Below are positions 1 to 13,700 of a stretch of 64,000 bases of DNA, one piece after another; the stretch's first letter is position 1; every line of letters begins with the position of its first letter. Origin of the DNA: Nemopilema nomurai (Eukaryota > Cnidaria > Scyphozoa > Rhizostomeae > Rhizostomatidae). The notes under the pieces were generated by a model. The model searched no databases. It saw only the letters and a list, made by a program, of their open reading frames with translations, and had not been told where the DNA came from. The stretch lies in contig ML133414.1 of the NCBI GenBank assembly GCA_003864495.1, positions 86,495 through 150,494 of the forward strand, written 5' to 3'. The position numbers were made by a program, and so were the translations under genes.

Positions 1-2000
1 GTAAAGGATGACGCCAAGGCTCCATATATCACTCTTTTGGTTGTACCTGTTGTGGGCTCAGTCACGGAAAATAGTAATGAGAACGAAACAACAAAATCAA
101 GAGTAGCAATTATGGACTTTCAACCTGATTTTTGGACCAGTTTGGAAAAAAAATTGTTATACAAAAATGAAGTAAGCACTACCTCAATCTATAATTGGAT
201 GTCTCAAGTGATAACCACAGTACTGAAATTTGTTAGAAAAGAACAATCTTTCAAAAGATACGGCTTTCTCTGGCATATTTCAGGTGAAAGATAATATGGT
301 GTACCAACAATTGTCTGTGCATGTTCGGATGTGCACCCAAGAACCCTTGAAATACCAAAGTCTCCAACTTTTAACACTCCAGACATTGTCAAAAATACAT
401 TCTGGGACTTCAGATCTGTTAATGACAGAGAAAGAGGATAGAAAACCATTGATAATTTGCAATCTCTGTCATTAGAGTCATATTTTGTTGCTTTCAATAG
501 GTGTTTGCATGAATGCAGTTCAAGATATGCCATTATAAATACAATGTGTTCACTTTTACAAAAAACAGAAGCTTAGGGCCACCTGCATTTCCTGTGGGTC
601 CAGTGCACTTATCTACAATTTTTTTGGATATAAATACCAGTATATTGAGCTGTGTTAGAGAAAAGTGAAACTTTAAGCCCTCAAAGCAAGACACTGGTTT
701 CCAAATGTAAAGCCAGCTAGAGCTGACGTAAATGATTGGTAGTGAGAAAAATTGTCTACATACCTCTATGAAGGATCTTTTGATCATGTATGTACTTCAC
801 AGCCATTACCAGTTGAACGAACCAATCAAGAATTTGCTAAAGGAAAATCATTTCTTCTCAGTCTTAACTCATTTTTACACTTACGCTGAAATGTGTTGAA
901 TAAAAAACATCACTTATGTAAACATTCACAAAATTTAATGAAGATATGTAGCAAGACTAGAATCAAAGAAGCATACTTACTGAAGATGCAAACCTTCTTC
1001 CCTTTTGTTTCTTGATCTTAGTTGAAAGATCCCCTATAAAAAAGCAAATTGAGTTTAATGTATATCTTCATACTTTAAAATTACTCTTAAAAGCTTTAGA
1101 GGTACTTAAATCAGATTAAGTGGTTAGAATTTGCTCATGTTCAATAAGAGAGGTGCCTATTTGAATTTTATAAAAACTGTCAATAAATTTCAAAAAGGTA
1201 GAATTTGCAAAAACAGGGAACATGGCATGACATTTCATCTTGTGGGAATCCTAAGAATTAAATGGCTCCTGAAGCAAATGTGCCATTGATCATTAAAACC
1301 TGAAAATTGCAACTTTCCAGAAAAAATGAAAATCCAAAGTTTGATACAAGAAAATATGGAGCCAACCTTAGAAGCTTTCATAGTCTGAATGAATAAACAA
1401 TTCTAATTATTGTCAACGAGGAATCTTAGCAACTTCGGTATTTTTCACGCAGTACTCAGCTTTTTCTACTTTATCACTAATAATACAAAGGCATAATTAT
1501 TTTACAAGAAGTTATATAAATAAACAATGCCACGATGGAAGTTCTTTAGATTAGGTGGGAATCACCTTCCTGGGGAAGAAAAAGCATGCAAAAGGCAGAA
1601 GTATGTATGAAAGCGGATGTTTGTGCAGAAAAAGACATTTTAACCCCATATGGCAACCGTAAATGACAAAGATGAATTAAAATAAATGTACAGAGAGTCA
1701 GAAAATTATCGACATACCATCATTTGCATATTCCATGACAATACAAAATCTGTGGCAGTCAAAGAACGCATCTTTGTATCGTACGATGTTTTTATGTTTA
1801 AGCTGAGCAAGAATTTTGGCCTCATTCACCGCAGCCACTCGTTCGCTCTCCTCATTACATAATTTGTTCATTTCTTTCACGACATAGTTTCTAAAACTAT
1901 AGTTTGACCGTACAAGCCAAACATCTCCGAAGGACCCCGAGCCAAGGCTCTTTATTCTGGTATATCGTGTCTGCAAAAGGCCTACTCTCCCGCCCGACAT
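1..2000 (-). CDS. NEK-family serine/threonine kinase, N-terminal part (runs off left edge)
   Basis: Five exons join in phase on the minus strand: 2000-1718, 1033-981, 836-764, 415-262 and 46-1, giving about 203 residues before the window ends. Visible kinase landmarks are the glycine loop GSGSFG (20-25), the ATP-binding lysine in VVKEM (42), HRDLKSQN (135-142), DFG (155-157), the activation-segment end GTPYYLSPE, and the start of [24 protein letters not shown] and the short N-terminus fit the NIMA-related kinases of the NEK1/3/5 type, which act in cilia, centrosomes and cell-cycle signalling; the exact paralogue cannot be told from this part. The start ATG at 2000 gives a compact N-terminus typical of NEKs. 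The C-terminal half of the kinase domain and the tail lie left of the window. Confidence 0.9.
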
Positions 2001-3880
2001 TTTTCCTGATTATGATAACACCACAAGGCTACAAAACAAACGAGACTGGCGCAATAAATTTGGCGCGTTTTCTAACCTCGATATGATGCAGGTTTATAAA
2101 CATCAATGGTATCCCTTGGCATAATTCAGTGGCTTGAAAGTCAAGAGAAAAACTTGAGCTTCGATTGCTACAACTACCCATCTGATATCGAAATATCCTT
2201 TGATAATAGCCAAATTTCGTCTTTATTTTAAGATGCCAATTTGAATATCAAAACATAGTTGCCAAAGATGTCCATAGATGGATAAAAATAATTTTTAAAA
2301 ATTCAAACAAACTCACAGTCTTTTTGTTTCTCTCTATTACGTCATTTTTTAACTCATTAAAGTATTCTGAGTGACTCGCAGTCATATTGACTTTGTCATC
2401 AAAACTAAAACATTAGCGATCATTTTAAATGGTAAGTGAATGTTGGAATTGCGAAATATGGCTAATCCAAGAAATTCTCTTCACACCAACAATTGACACG
2501 ATGAGCCCTGTTCAAGTAGCAACAGCTAAGCTGCTATGCCACGTAATGAAATGTATGAAAACCACTTTGTATGAAAACGTAATTTAAGGCACAGCTAATA
2601 AAGGTCCCTTTTCAAACATGCTATGCAGTTCATCAAAGAAAAAGCAAAGAAGAAAGAGAAATTTGTCCACCAACAATCCAATTCAAACTATGTTTATACT
2701 TGATTGCAAATGACGAGCATCAAATTTATAAATTTGCAGTTAAATAGAAATTCAATAAAAACATAATTAAAATTCAGTAAAAATCGAAAGTTCACAAAGG
2801 TAAAAGTCGAGTGTGTTTCTTCAAGAATCTTTACCGCATATAATACGAATAAGGACCTAAGACACAGTGGAGTACAAGGCTTGATAGACTGAAACAATTA
2901 GGGATAACCCAATAAAAGGCGTCTCAACTTTTATCTTGTCTTTTTCTCTCATGCAAGAAAAAGGCTTAACTTAATAATCTGGGGAAGAGTCACTAGAAAC
3001 ATTCTGGAACTACTGCCGTTTCATTTCCATACTCTCTTTCACCCAGAATGTTGATGTGTGACCTCTTTGAACTGCTTTTGGGTAAAACTGCGGATTTTCT
3101 GGACATTTACAAACAAAATGAGAATTTGTGGGTAAAAAGCGTATATCAGTCTAATAAAAAAGTTGCGAGGCTAAAACCGTTTTGCAGAAAGCATATTATA
3201 ATAAAAATAAAACTTTTCTAATAGTACTCAAAATGAAAGTTGCCCTAGAAAATTAAAACCTTAAATCAAGAAAAGAATAAAAATCTCACGAACTCAGCAC
3301 TGCAGAGCCTTAAAAGTCCACAGCTAGGCCAAGTGAAGTTTAATTTGAAAATGACTAATCACTTTACAAAATAATTACGATTGACTACAAAATAGGCTTT
3401 CTTATAAATTAAGAAAATTAGTATAAGCTTGCGCCATCACAGTCAAATAAAAGTTATAGCAGTAACAGGCTTGTAGCCTAATATAAGTTACAATCAATTT
3501 TTTGTCAAAATGACTCACCAGCAAAGCTATTTAAATATCGGTGAGCTAGTTTTCCACAGACAAGAAATCTGTTGAACAAATCGAATAAACCCATTGTTTG
3601 TTTAATCTTTATCTTGGTTTAATATACAACGTGGCAAATCGTAGGCCGTATATTTCCTTACAGTGTTTTTTTCCAGATGATTAATATTCTCGTAAAGAAA
3701 ATTCTCTATGTTAAAGGTTAACTTGAAGGATTGAAACTGAGCAGATGGAACTGTCTATGACTAAAATTGGCCTATCGATCAGAAGTAGATTTGAGACTGA
3801 AAAAGCATAATTCCAACACATGGCATCAAGAACTGGTTTTGCCCAGACTGAGAACCATCCAGCAAAAATAAGCTGAAACT
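2001..3880. other. Intergenic region between the NEK kinase and the ANKIB1 3' end
   Basis: AT-rich sequence between the NEK start codon and the ANKIB1 stop codon. The right part should contain the ANKIB1 3'UTR and the left part the NEK promoter. No coding signal, tRNA or clear repeat was found. Confidence 0.5.
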
Positions 3881-4711
3881 TCATTTCTCAGCGAGTGACA
3901 ATTCTAAAGCTTGCTGCAGCAATTGGTCAGCTTCTAGAATAAAAAACAAATATAACAAAAACTACTGGCAGTAGACAGAAATAGGATAAAAAGAAGATCT
4001 TCATTATTAGGAGAATGCAATGAGAATAGAAGTTAATAGAAAAAGATCTAGATTTAATAGGCATCAAACTAAACTTAAAGGATAAGAGGACACCAGAAGA
4101 AAAAACTACAGAACTTGAGGGACTTGCTGAAGACAGAAGCAAGTGGCGAAAATTAGTGAAGGCCATTATGGCGGTTAACCGTTAAATATGTATAGATGAT
4201 GATAATGAGAAGGGAGGTTGCTTTATATTGAATAGTTTGCATCTAAATAATTGCAAATTTTCGTTGCACATACCATCTGTGTTTACTAGCCCTGCTGAGA
4301 AATCGGCAGCCGGGGGTGCTGATTGACTCGACTGACCGGCACTGATTTCTACCACGAAGCTAGCTGGAAAAAGCCCTTGTCTCCCCCGGCAACGTCCGAG
4401 CCACCAGCCACTCCTGCGCTGATCAAGTACTTCTACAATGTCGCCAGCTTCTAGTGATATTTCACTTGCAGATTCATGATTGTAATCGAACTGGGCCACA
4501 AATATCTTGCTAGGGACATCTGTTGCAGCGGCTTCTGCATAATAGAATTTTGTAATATTTTTAAATTTTATTATTTTAATTTTGTAATAGTTTTTTATTT
4601 TATAATATTTTTAATTTTGTAATTTTTTACTAAATCGATATAATTAGTTAAATAGAGGACCCTCATGAAAAGCACCCTCAAGTGACTGAGGCCATCCTCT
4701 GTAAATATTTG

Positions 4712-4750
<39 letters not shown>

Positions 4751-7700
4751 TAGACATTGAACAGCATTAAGTATGAATTGACGAGCGTGGAATTAACTCT
4801 AGTCACTTACACAAAAAGGCCACAGCCTGTGGATTCGAAGTATGGGGAGAAATTAAAACTACTTCTTAGGATATGAAAGAGGACTTCCAAATAACAATTT
4901 GTCATTCTATTGACAATTCACTTTTGGTGAAAATTCATTTAACGAAAAGTTATTATATGACAATCTATATCATGACAATTTTTTTGAAAACTAAAACTAT
5001 TTTATTCCACGTTAATTCACCAATGAAAAATCCTAGAAATTGAAACATTTTACATAAGAAGATTCTAGTAGAAATTAAAGGTGAAAAGGGTGAGGTTATT
5101 CCTTTGTTTGATGCATGAAATATATGCTCACACGAATTATCGATTTCCCTCTTAATTCAATTGCCGTGTTTCCAGGAAAAACCAGTTTCTCGTGAAGCAT
5201 TCAAAACGCCGTTGGAGATCCCCTTTTTACTGGACATTTTACAACCCAGGTGGAAACACACAAATAGCGAATAAACTGTGAGTAGATAGTGAATAAATAA
5301 ATAGTAGATGATTAGCCATCTAAATGGTACTCACGAAGACCAGTCACACCGCAATCTGATGTGTCACTTTCGCTGTCATCCGTGACAATCACAGGAGCAT
5401 CTCCTCGTGAGGCCTTTTTCGCGTAGCCACGTTCTTCTTCTGAGGAGGAGCTCTCGTCCGTAAACACAACAACCTTTCGTAAGCGTGGGCGACCTGAATA
5501 TGAAACAGAACGTCATTCTAGGCGAAGCAGATTGGGGATAACAAGTCTTGAAAAACAAAAGGCGAGATATTTAAGCACACTTCAGGGACCAACATGTCAA
5601 AATATAATTCAGTAAAATCATTTCGTTTGAGAACAATATAAATTAGTGTTAGGATCCAGGAAGCAGATATTACGGGGTCATTTAACCATGACAATACCAT
5701 CCTTTAACTTCCTTTTCGTATAGTAGATTGCACGGTATGCATTTAACGCATTTAAATAATACCGGCCATTCAATGTATTCAAAATTATCCACCAAATAAT
5801 AAAACTAGAATACAAATTGGCAAGTAGAAACTAGAAAATTTGAATCAATTATACAGGGATTTCGTGAAATCTTCTGTCTATAGGCCTGGCTCGAAATGCA
5901 AATGCAATAATGTTTCGAGATAAAATGGTTGGCACAAAACATAATAGCACTGTAAGACAGTAGACAATAAAGAATACCATATAAATCTATCAGTGAAAAT
6001 TATTTTCACGGAAGCAAGAGTAGAAGAAAACATCGCAACGTCCACGATATTTGTCCTGCTTGGTTGCTTTCTTTGCACAACCATTGATAAAACATCGTCA
6101 GGCATATTTTATTGCAATGCAAATTCAGTGGACTGCCCACCGCCAATATGATACTATAGAGACTGAATGTCTGACATCGGACTTGATGGGCTGACAACAG
6201 AATACTAAGTGTGCACAGCAGAATGCCATTTCGGAACATTAAATCACATGCCTAAGACCTTGAAAGCCTCTGCAGCTTTTGTAAAACACAGCAAATAAAT
6301 GCACTATGCTTCATACACAGATGCCAAATATCTAATCAAACAGCCTCTAAACATAGTCCACACAGACTGATCGCTAGGCTGCTTGAATACGGGGAACAGT
6401 GAGCTAGCCATGATCTGATGAACGTATTAGACTGACCCTTGCTATCAGATGCAGCACTTGCCCCCATCGCCATCTCTTCCCCACCTGGACACGAAATAGA
6501 CTGCGCAGCAGCTGCGCCATCTAGCCGCCTTCTGTTCTTCTTCGAGTTCTGCTTTCGCTTTCTGCATGCATCTTCAACTCTTCTACGAAATTTCGATACT
6601 GCACCTTGTCTGTGTCTGCCTTCATCAGCAGAATTTGATTCCCTCAGTTCTAATCGAATCGTGTCTAGGAAGTCTAGGAAGTACTTCTCGAGGGGTAGAT
6701 CGCTTGGATCAGAGTCTGAGTTGAATGCATCCGATGCCTTTCGGTGGCGCCGTCTCCTCGAAAATTCATTCCATGAGGAACTGCTTTCATCGCCCTATCG
6801 AGTGAGCAAGCAAAGCACTGATAAGTCTTAATAAAGTGTGTCATAAAGATAAGGGGTAAATGGGCAGACCCAGCCCTCGTGCGTGAAATGAGATGCGAAG
6901 GTGCTACGGTGTCAAATCGTTGCCAACTAAAATGCCATGACATTTATGGTACCAACGGCATAATAGCTGTACCAATCATGTAGTGATCTGAAATCAGGTA
7001 TACATAAACAAAGTGTGTTGTTAAGAAGGAGGTTTTTCGCTATGACTTGAATACAGTAGCACGTGGTCTTTTTCTTTGCCAATGCTTTGCAAGTCCCGTT
7101 TTACCAGTGATAATTGTTACACGAAAAGACGTTAGGCCTCGTAGGACTTGTTCGGGCTGTTAAAAGCCAACGACAGACCTAGAAACAAAGCTTCCGATGC
7201 GATGGTAGAACACCTTCAGGAGTAGCCTATATCCTTCGCTCTGTCAACCACTACTTCGTGAAGCTCTCCACCCACGAAACTTAGCATTAGCTGATTCATT
7301 AGCAGTGATCGCAATCATCCTCGAAAAGAGGTTGCTCGATATTAACAATTGCCATGGCAATAAGAATCATTGCCTTTCCCCGAAATATAAAACATTTCGT
7401 TCTTCTTAGCAAGTGCTGAATTACGTTCCTCTTAACAAGAGTTGCTTTGCCCCCCTCTCCCCAAAAGTGGAACATTCACAGGACCCCACATATTGTGATT
7501 CCAAGGGACATGCAAAAGTATTCTGCATGTCGTGCACAATAAGTTGAAAGAATAGTGCAATAAATTGTCAAATTTACAATCAAAATGACCGCAGCAGTTT
7601 CCGAAGTTAGCTTTTTGTCCTCGTCCTCCTTTTGAAAAACTGCCAATAAAGAGTGCCGACCAGGTCAAAGCAAAACGCAAAATTAAATCGCGGGAAGAGC

Positions 7701-10700
7701 ATCCGAGAACAAAGGGAGATCTCACTGAAAACGACGGATTAGCTATGATAGAAAAGTAGCAGTACGCCCCCCCCTTAGTAAATGTCTCGTAGCAAAAGGC
7801 TGATCCAAAGGCCAGGAGTGGCCGGATTAAAATATAAAGCAAGAAAAAATGTAAAACATTTCGCAATGCACAACATGTCACTGTCATTTCATTTAAGAAA
7901 TTGAGCTATTTAGAAGTGTCCACGCCTTGTAACGAGAAGTGTCCAAGTTGCATATATTTGGTTCCCACATTTGAGGCGTCCTGTGACTAATCTGGACTTG
8001 AGCCTTTATATATCATCATATAATACATCATCCACTTGATGCCTTAATATAATTTCATCGCTCAAATCTTGGGAACGTGAGTCCAAATTATATTCAATAA
8101 AGCGCTCTATTATATCCTATGCTCATTCAACGCCATTCTTATATCCTATGCTTATTCAACTCCCTCGGTATATGTGATTTGACAGAAAAAGGCATAGTCT
8201 CTGGCATTTCAGCGAGCCATTGTAAGAAAAGCTAAATACAGAACATCACTTACAGACTCTCGCCTATGGACGGCCCGCAACCCAGTGCTTTGGTTGGGCG
8301 ATCTAAGATAAAGACAAATGAATTTACGAATAAAGGAATTAAAATATTATATTACTCATCACAAAATGCACTTCAAAGCCTGAAAGTTCCTCGTCCCGAA
8401 AGTTTTATGAAACTTTTTTGACAAAGAGATGAAGCAGAATATTTTATCACAGACTATTCAGTCGAAGCAGTTGCAGAAGCAAATCCCTGAATATACGAAA
8501 ACTATTGGGAAATTAAACCGTTGGTTCGAGAAACGGACAAAAATGCAACAGGTTTTCATTCAGAAGTGTGTGTTCCGCTGATTACACTAATTTTCCTCGA
8601 GAACATTTAACTTCTACCGCCCGACAAAAGCAATTGACTACAATCCAAAGTTGAACGGGGTGTGTTTCTTATCGGTGTTTCTACGTGCAACTCAATGCTT
8701 GATGATGACCCGTATAATTTTCCAAATTATCTCATGAACCACTTTCGTCTAAATGCAATCGTCTAACTGCTTATTCATTGAATGCCAAAAGTTCCTCGAA
8801 CACCTCAGTATTCTTTTCTGTTTTCCATTTGATTTCTTTGACGCAACCATGGCCGTTAATCCCTCTCCTCCCCCAAAAAACAATGTTGGTAACAAAGTAT
8901 AGCATCCAGTTAGTATGGGGGAAACGTTTAGCAGCCTGACAATATTGTTCGTATGAGGGGGATGAATGAACGCGAGTTAAAAAATTGTCGGTAGCGTTAG
9001 AACAATTTTGGCAGGAGTGTACGTTCTATTTCAACAACCTCTCTTCAATCTCCTTGCCAAATCTCCGGACATATTCGGACATATTCAGACTCCGGACATA
9101 TTCGGGCATATTCAGACTCTTGACATATCCGGACATATTCAGACCGACTTACTTTGCCGCACCGAGGCCGTATTCGTCGTCGTCCGGAATGAGCCCTCTT
9201 TCGACTGCAGACAGAAACTCCCGCTTCCTACGACGCAGTTTGCGGGCAGCGCTTATTATCTTGTTCTTCGGCGTCTTCAAGAATGGCCTCGCAACCATGT
9301 CTGACAGTGCCTCTGTGGCTTGCTCTACATCATCCTGTTTTGATACGAACGCTCAAAGTCAAGAGGCAGTGAGGTGAATAAATTACCCCCCCCCCCCCCC
9401 TTGCGCGGGTGGTTCAGACTGACAAAGCTCTATATCACTAAGAAAAGATGAATCGCCTAGGTGGCCAATATTATTTTGACTTTGTTTCACGCAAAGCAAT
9501 GTTGAGGTTTTTTTATCTTTATAGCTTTTCTGCAATTTGAAGGCCGTTAAGTTGTCCTTTTTTTCTCAGCAACCGTAAAAAGAAACAAAAGTGAAGGACA
9601 GACAGAGTTTCCAAGTCCATTTGCAGAATCGCCTGATGTATTGCTATCATGTGTATATTTTGATGTTTAAAACTTAATAAACAAATAGAGTAAAAATAGA
9701 ATTACCTGCAAAGATTCGAAAACAGCTCTTTCGCCACGTAAATCCTCCAAAAAGTACCCATAAGGATAAGATCCTTTTAGTATCTGTCGGGCTTTCAAAA
9801 GTTCTTTAATCGAATCTTCTATGAAGTTGACGTCAACAACACACCCCTCATCTTAAAAAAATAACATCCCTTTAGACTCTTATGACATGGATCTAAATAA
9901 ATAAAAACTGGGATCAAGCTTTTAATTAGCTGCCAAGGGGTCAAAAGGAAAAAGTAGCAGAGTATTCGACGGTTTTAAAACACGGAGAAAACAACACAGA
10001 AAACAGATTGTTCTTAAAGCCCATTCCGATAGACGAGGTCTCAGTCTCAAAAGACGTTGATCCTGGTTTGATGTCAATAATCAATGACACGCTATAAACA
10101 ATTATTATAAACACAAGAAATATTCTTGGAAATAAAGAGTGAAATGACATTTTAAGCTTTCGATTGGTTAAAACGTAATCTCAACAAAAAAGGGGACTTT
10201 AGAGATCACTTAGCTAAGTAATGAGAAAAACGGTCCTAACTTGGCTTGGACAATTGCATTGAGAAAGCTTCACAGTATCATCCAAATCTTTGTCAATAAA
10301 TCTAACTTAATGTGATATTAATCTACTTTACTTTAGAAAATTAAAAAGTCTTCAAGGTACCAAGCTCTGCAGCAGTTTTTTGTAAACCAGTGGCTTTTTC
10401 TTGAGCAGCATTAAGAAGTTTTAACTCCAACTGTATGAACAACAGACAATTTGATGAATACCAAAACATTACTTAACAGCAATCAAGCAAAAGAAATTAT
10501 TCAACCAAAATGGTATAAGCAGAAAGAAGTGAGGATCTAAGGGTCGAGAAAGGTCATGACAAACGCGTTGTGATCTCATCAACACTTACGATGCCATATT
10601 TCTTGCACATACAGCTCTGGACGAAATTCTGCTTAAAACCAGAGTTATATTTTAGGTCAACAACGAAAAACAAGCTGATTGAGTGAGTAACAGAGGAGGT

Positions 10701-13700
10701 GATGTTTACCATCTGCTCTGCTCATCTACCAAATTAACTTCATGTTGAATGGGCAGGAAATGGAGAGGAGGATCGGAAATAGCTTATGCACGTGATCTTC
10801 TAGAATGATTTGGAGTGATTGTGATCAATTGATCATGATTGATTAGGAGACATAAACATTACCTGGAAGCTGTTCTCATGATTCTTACATCGAGTATAGT
10901 AATGCATGAATCGGTTGATTTTCTCTGCTTCATCGTGTTCCTTCTCAATCTATTACAAAATAAATCAAACAATGCATTGGCATAGCTGGAAATTACAAGT
11001 CAGAGTCAAAACATAATTGCGGAATGGAATTGGTCACCTATCTAAAAAGCTATTTAACATGGTGTTTCAACGACAGTTTTAAATATGTGACTAACAAAAA
11101 TTGTACTTATGATTTTAATCTTTGCAGGCAGTTCAGTAAAACTTCTAATTATTTCAATAATGCACATCGATATTCTAAATAAAAGACCATGTTCATAGCA
11201 TCGCAAAAATATTGCTCATCTGCTAAAAAAAACCTTATCATTTAAAAGTGAAAAAACCTAATATTACAACAACCTGTTACGATAAGAAACACCTTAATAC
11301 CTTGCTCTGTTCCTTTTCGTAATCCTCTTCCACTGCATTGACGACATCGTACCTATTGCACCTGTAGATGACAGGAAACAATTGCTAAGCAACGAGCTTT
11401 GGCTCCATGCAACAGTCAATGCGTAAGCCCTTGCTTTTCCTCACAAAGTAGCTCCGTTAATAATTAGTTCAAGATGGTTTAGGTGTGATGCACAACTAAA
11501 GGCCTCGATTGAAGATTACCTGAAATAGCCTCCAGTTTCCGCACTGTGAATTTTCCAAGGCTCTAGACAAACCCAGCAAAATCCATGCTTGCACTGCAAA
11601 AAAGTGAAACTTCATAACGGCTTGCAATCATGAAATACAACCATCCCATATAGTATAAAATCAAGATATCAGCTCATGAACAACTTAAGAAACTGTTTAA
11701 GTTGAAAAAAACCAGCTTCAAAAAAGAACACCTCCATAGGAATACTACATGAAGGGCTCTAGATGTCTTTCTTCAGACAGTATTTACCATTAGCTTGTTA
11801 ACTGCTTGATCCTCTAGTCATCTAGAGATCAGCTTCGATTGAGTCTGTTCACGACACTATATTACAGGAACGTAATGCCAATATTATCGCCGTCAGGGCG
11901 TTACATGGAAGTCAGAGCGTTTGAAAAGTGACATCTAAGTAAACAATTGGACTTATTCCAAATAAAAATAAAATACCTTTGTACAAGTCATATGATTGCA
12001 GCCTTCGTTTTTCTGGATGTGAGTCCTAAAAGAATACGGCAATATTTTCACTCGAATACAAAGTGCAAATATGTTTTCGACTTCATCAAATTGGAGGGGA
12101 TCGATAAGAGAAAAGAAATTTATCAGTTCAAACAGGCAAGGCTGTATGTTGAAATCTGCAGAAATGATTACCAACTATCTGACCTTTAAACCTCACCTAA
12201 TGGCCACAACTGGACGCAATAAAAGTGAGGAAAGAACTAGCAAAGGGACTTCATTGCTATGAGAAGAGCCAAGAAAAGTGTCCTCTCAAATAATCTCACC
12301 TACTAAATACATGATATTTGAATGCTAAGTACACAGATCCTTATCGAAATTATGTAATTCCAAATCTGTATCTACCTTTCTACCAACGCTTTTTATGAAT
12401 GACTTTTGACAACATTTCAGAATTTCCAAAAAGGCGTCATTCACATTTCATAGATGAAAACAGATGACGTTGTTTTCTAAGAGGTTAGATGAAGGCACAA
12501 CAATATTTCAAGCTTTTGCTTACCGACAATTTGGACACTTCTTTGAGTTTGATATCAGCCAAAATGCATTTGCAACTGTCTGTCTTTCATCTGTGTGTTC
12601 ACTTGCTAAAATAGGAGCAAAAGAGTCAGAAAACAATATTGAACTCATCACGGTCATTTAAATGTAGCTGATTGCCTATTTCAACACAAAAAACATGGAG
12701 TAATCATTTCTGAATTGCATTTAATATAATGAAAATTTGCATGAAATTCAAACTCAAAGATTACAATGATCGTTCAGAATATTTCTAAACAAAGACAAAC
12801 ATGGAAAGAAAATTGTAGAATGAAGCTGAAGGATTATAGAGCTTGCAGTACAGAGATCGGTGGTACACCCATTTCACCACAATAAGATATTACACCAAAT
12901 ATCTGCCTATCTTACATAAGACACCAATGAAATAGCAACCGCAGCTGCAACTCTTTGATAATGATTATGATAATGGGTGCTCATGGCCGCCAGAGACATC
13001 TTTCATCCACTGCCCGGTCAGGTCCCTAACATTCGTTCAACACAATACAATCGGAAGCTGCACAAACCCTGGGTAGGATTGATTTCTTCCACCTTTTTCT
13101 TCCACATCTGCCATATTTCGCATTTGCATGGCTCATGAGCCTCATCAAGGCAGCTCCTGCACAGTAACCAGAGAACAAGGTTTAACAGAATATTATTTAG
13201 TCAAAGGGGCATATGCTTTCAAGCTCCTATTCTACTAATTTAATAAACGTAAACCTTCTCAACGATTCCTTTCATTCTATCTTATCCTTTCAAAACATCG
13301 ACACTTGCTTCTTTGCCTACCCGTCTAAATAAACACCAGTCGCACAATATCCTTCTTGTCAATAGCTCTACACTAGCCGTACGAGAATCGCAGCTAATGG
13401 AACAGCAGCAACCAACGCGTGAACGTACCAACAAAAGTAATGGCCCTGTCCGCAGTCGACCGACTTCGCTTCACTGCTGGTTGACAACGCAACTCCGCGT
13501 GACGTGGATGGAAGGTGCGGCAGCTTCACCGCTCGGCCGCAGCCCGGATGCGGACACCAGCGCAGACTCGGATTGGTATCCACAAACGCCTACAATGGAC
13601 ATTCTAGTAACAAGATCACAACCCAAAACTCATGAAACTAAGTGGTTTTAAAGCCCCAAGCAACGTTAAAAGGTAAAAGTTTGGTTAAAAGATGATCACG

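Noticed and set aside
3881..6794. Separate SH3/UIM gene downstream of ANKIB1
   Set aside because: The 49-nt exon at 8254-8302 links it in phase to the ANKIB1 core, no independent start codon is visible, and a stop lies in frame just before exon 22.
6439..6831. 130-codon plus-strand frame
   Set aside because: Antisense shadow of ANKIB1 exon 22.
7432..7887. 151-codon minus-strand frame in ANKIB1 intron 21
   Set aside because: Lies inside an intron whose flanking exons join cleanly in phase without it; hydrophobic, low-information translation.
8985..9377. Plus-strand frames over ANKIB1 exon 20 (and their copy at 28428-28859)
   Set aside because: Antisense shadow of a conserved coding exon plus the tandem repeat next to it.
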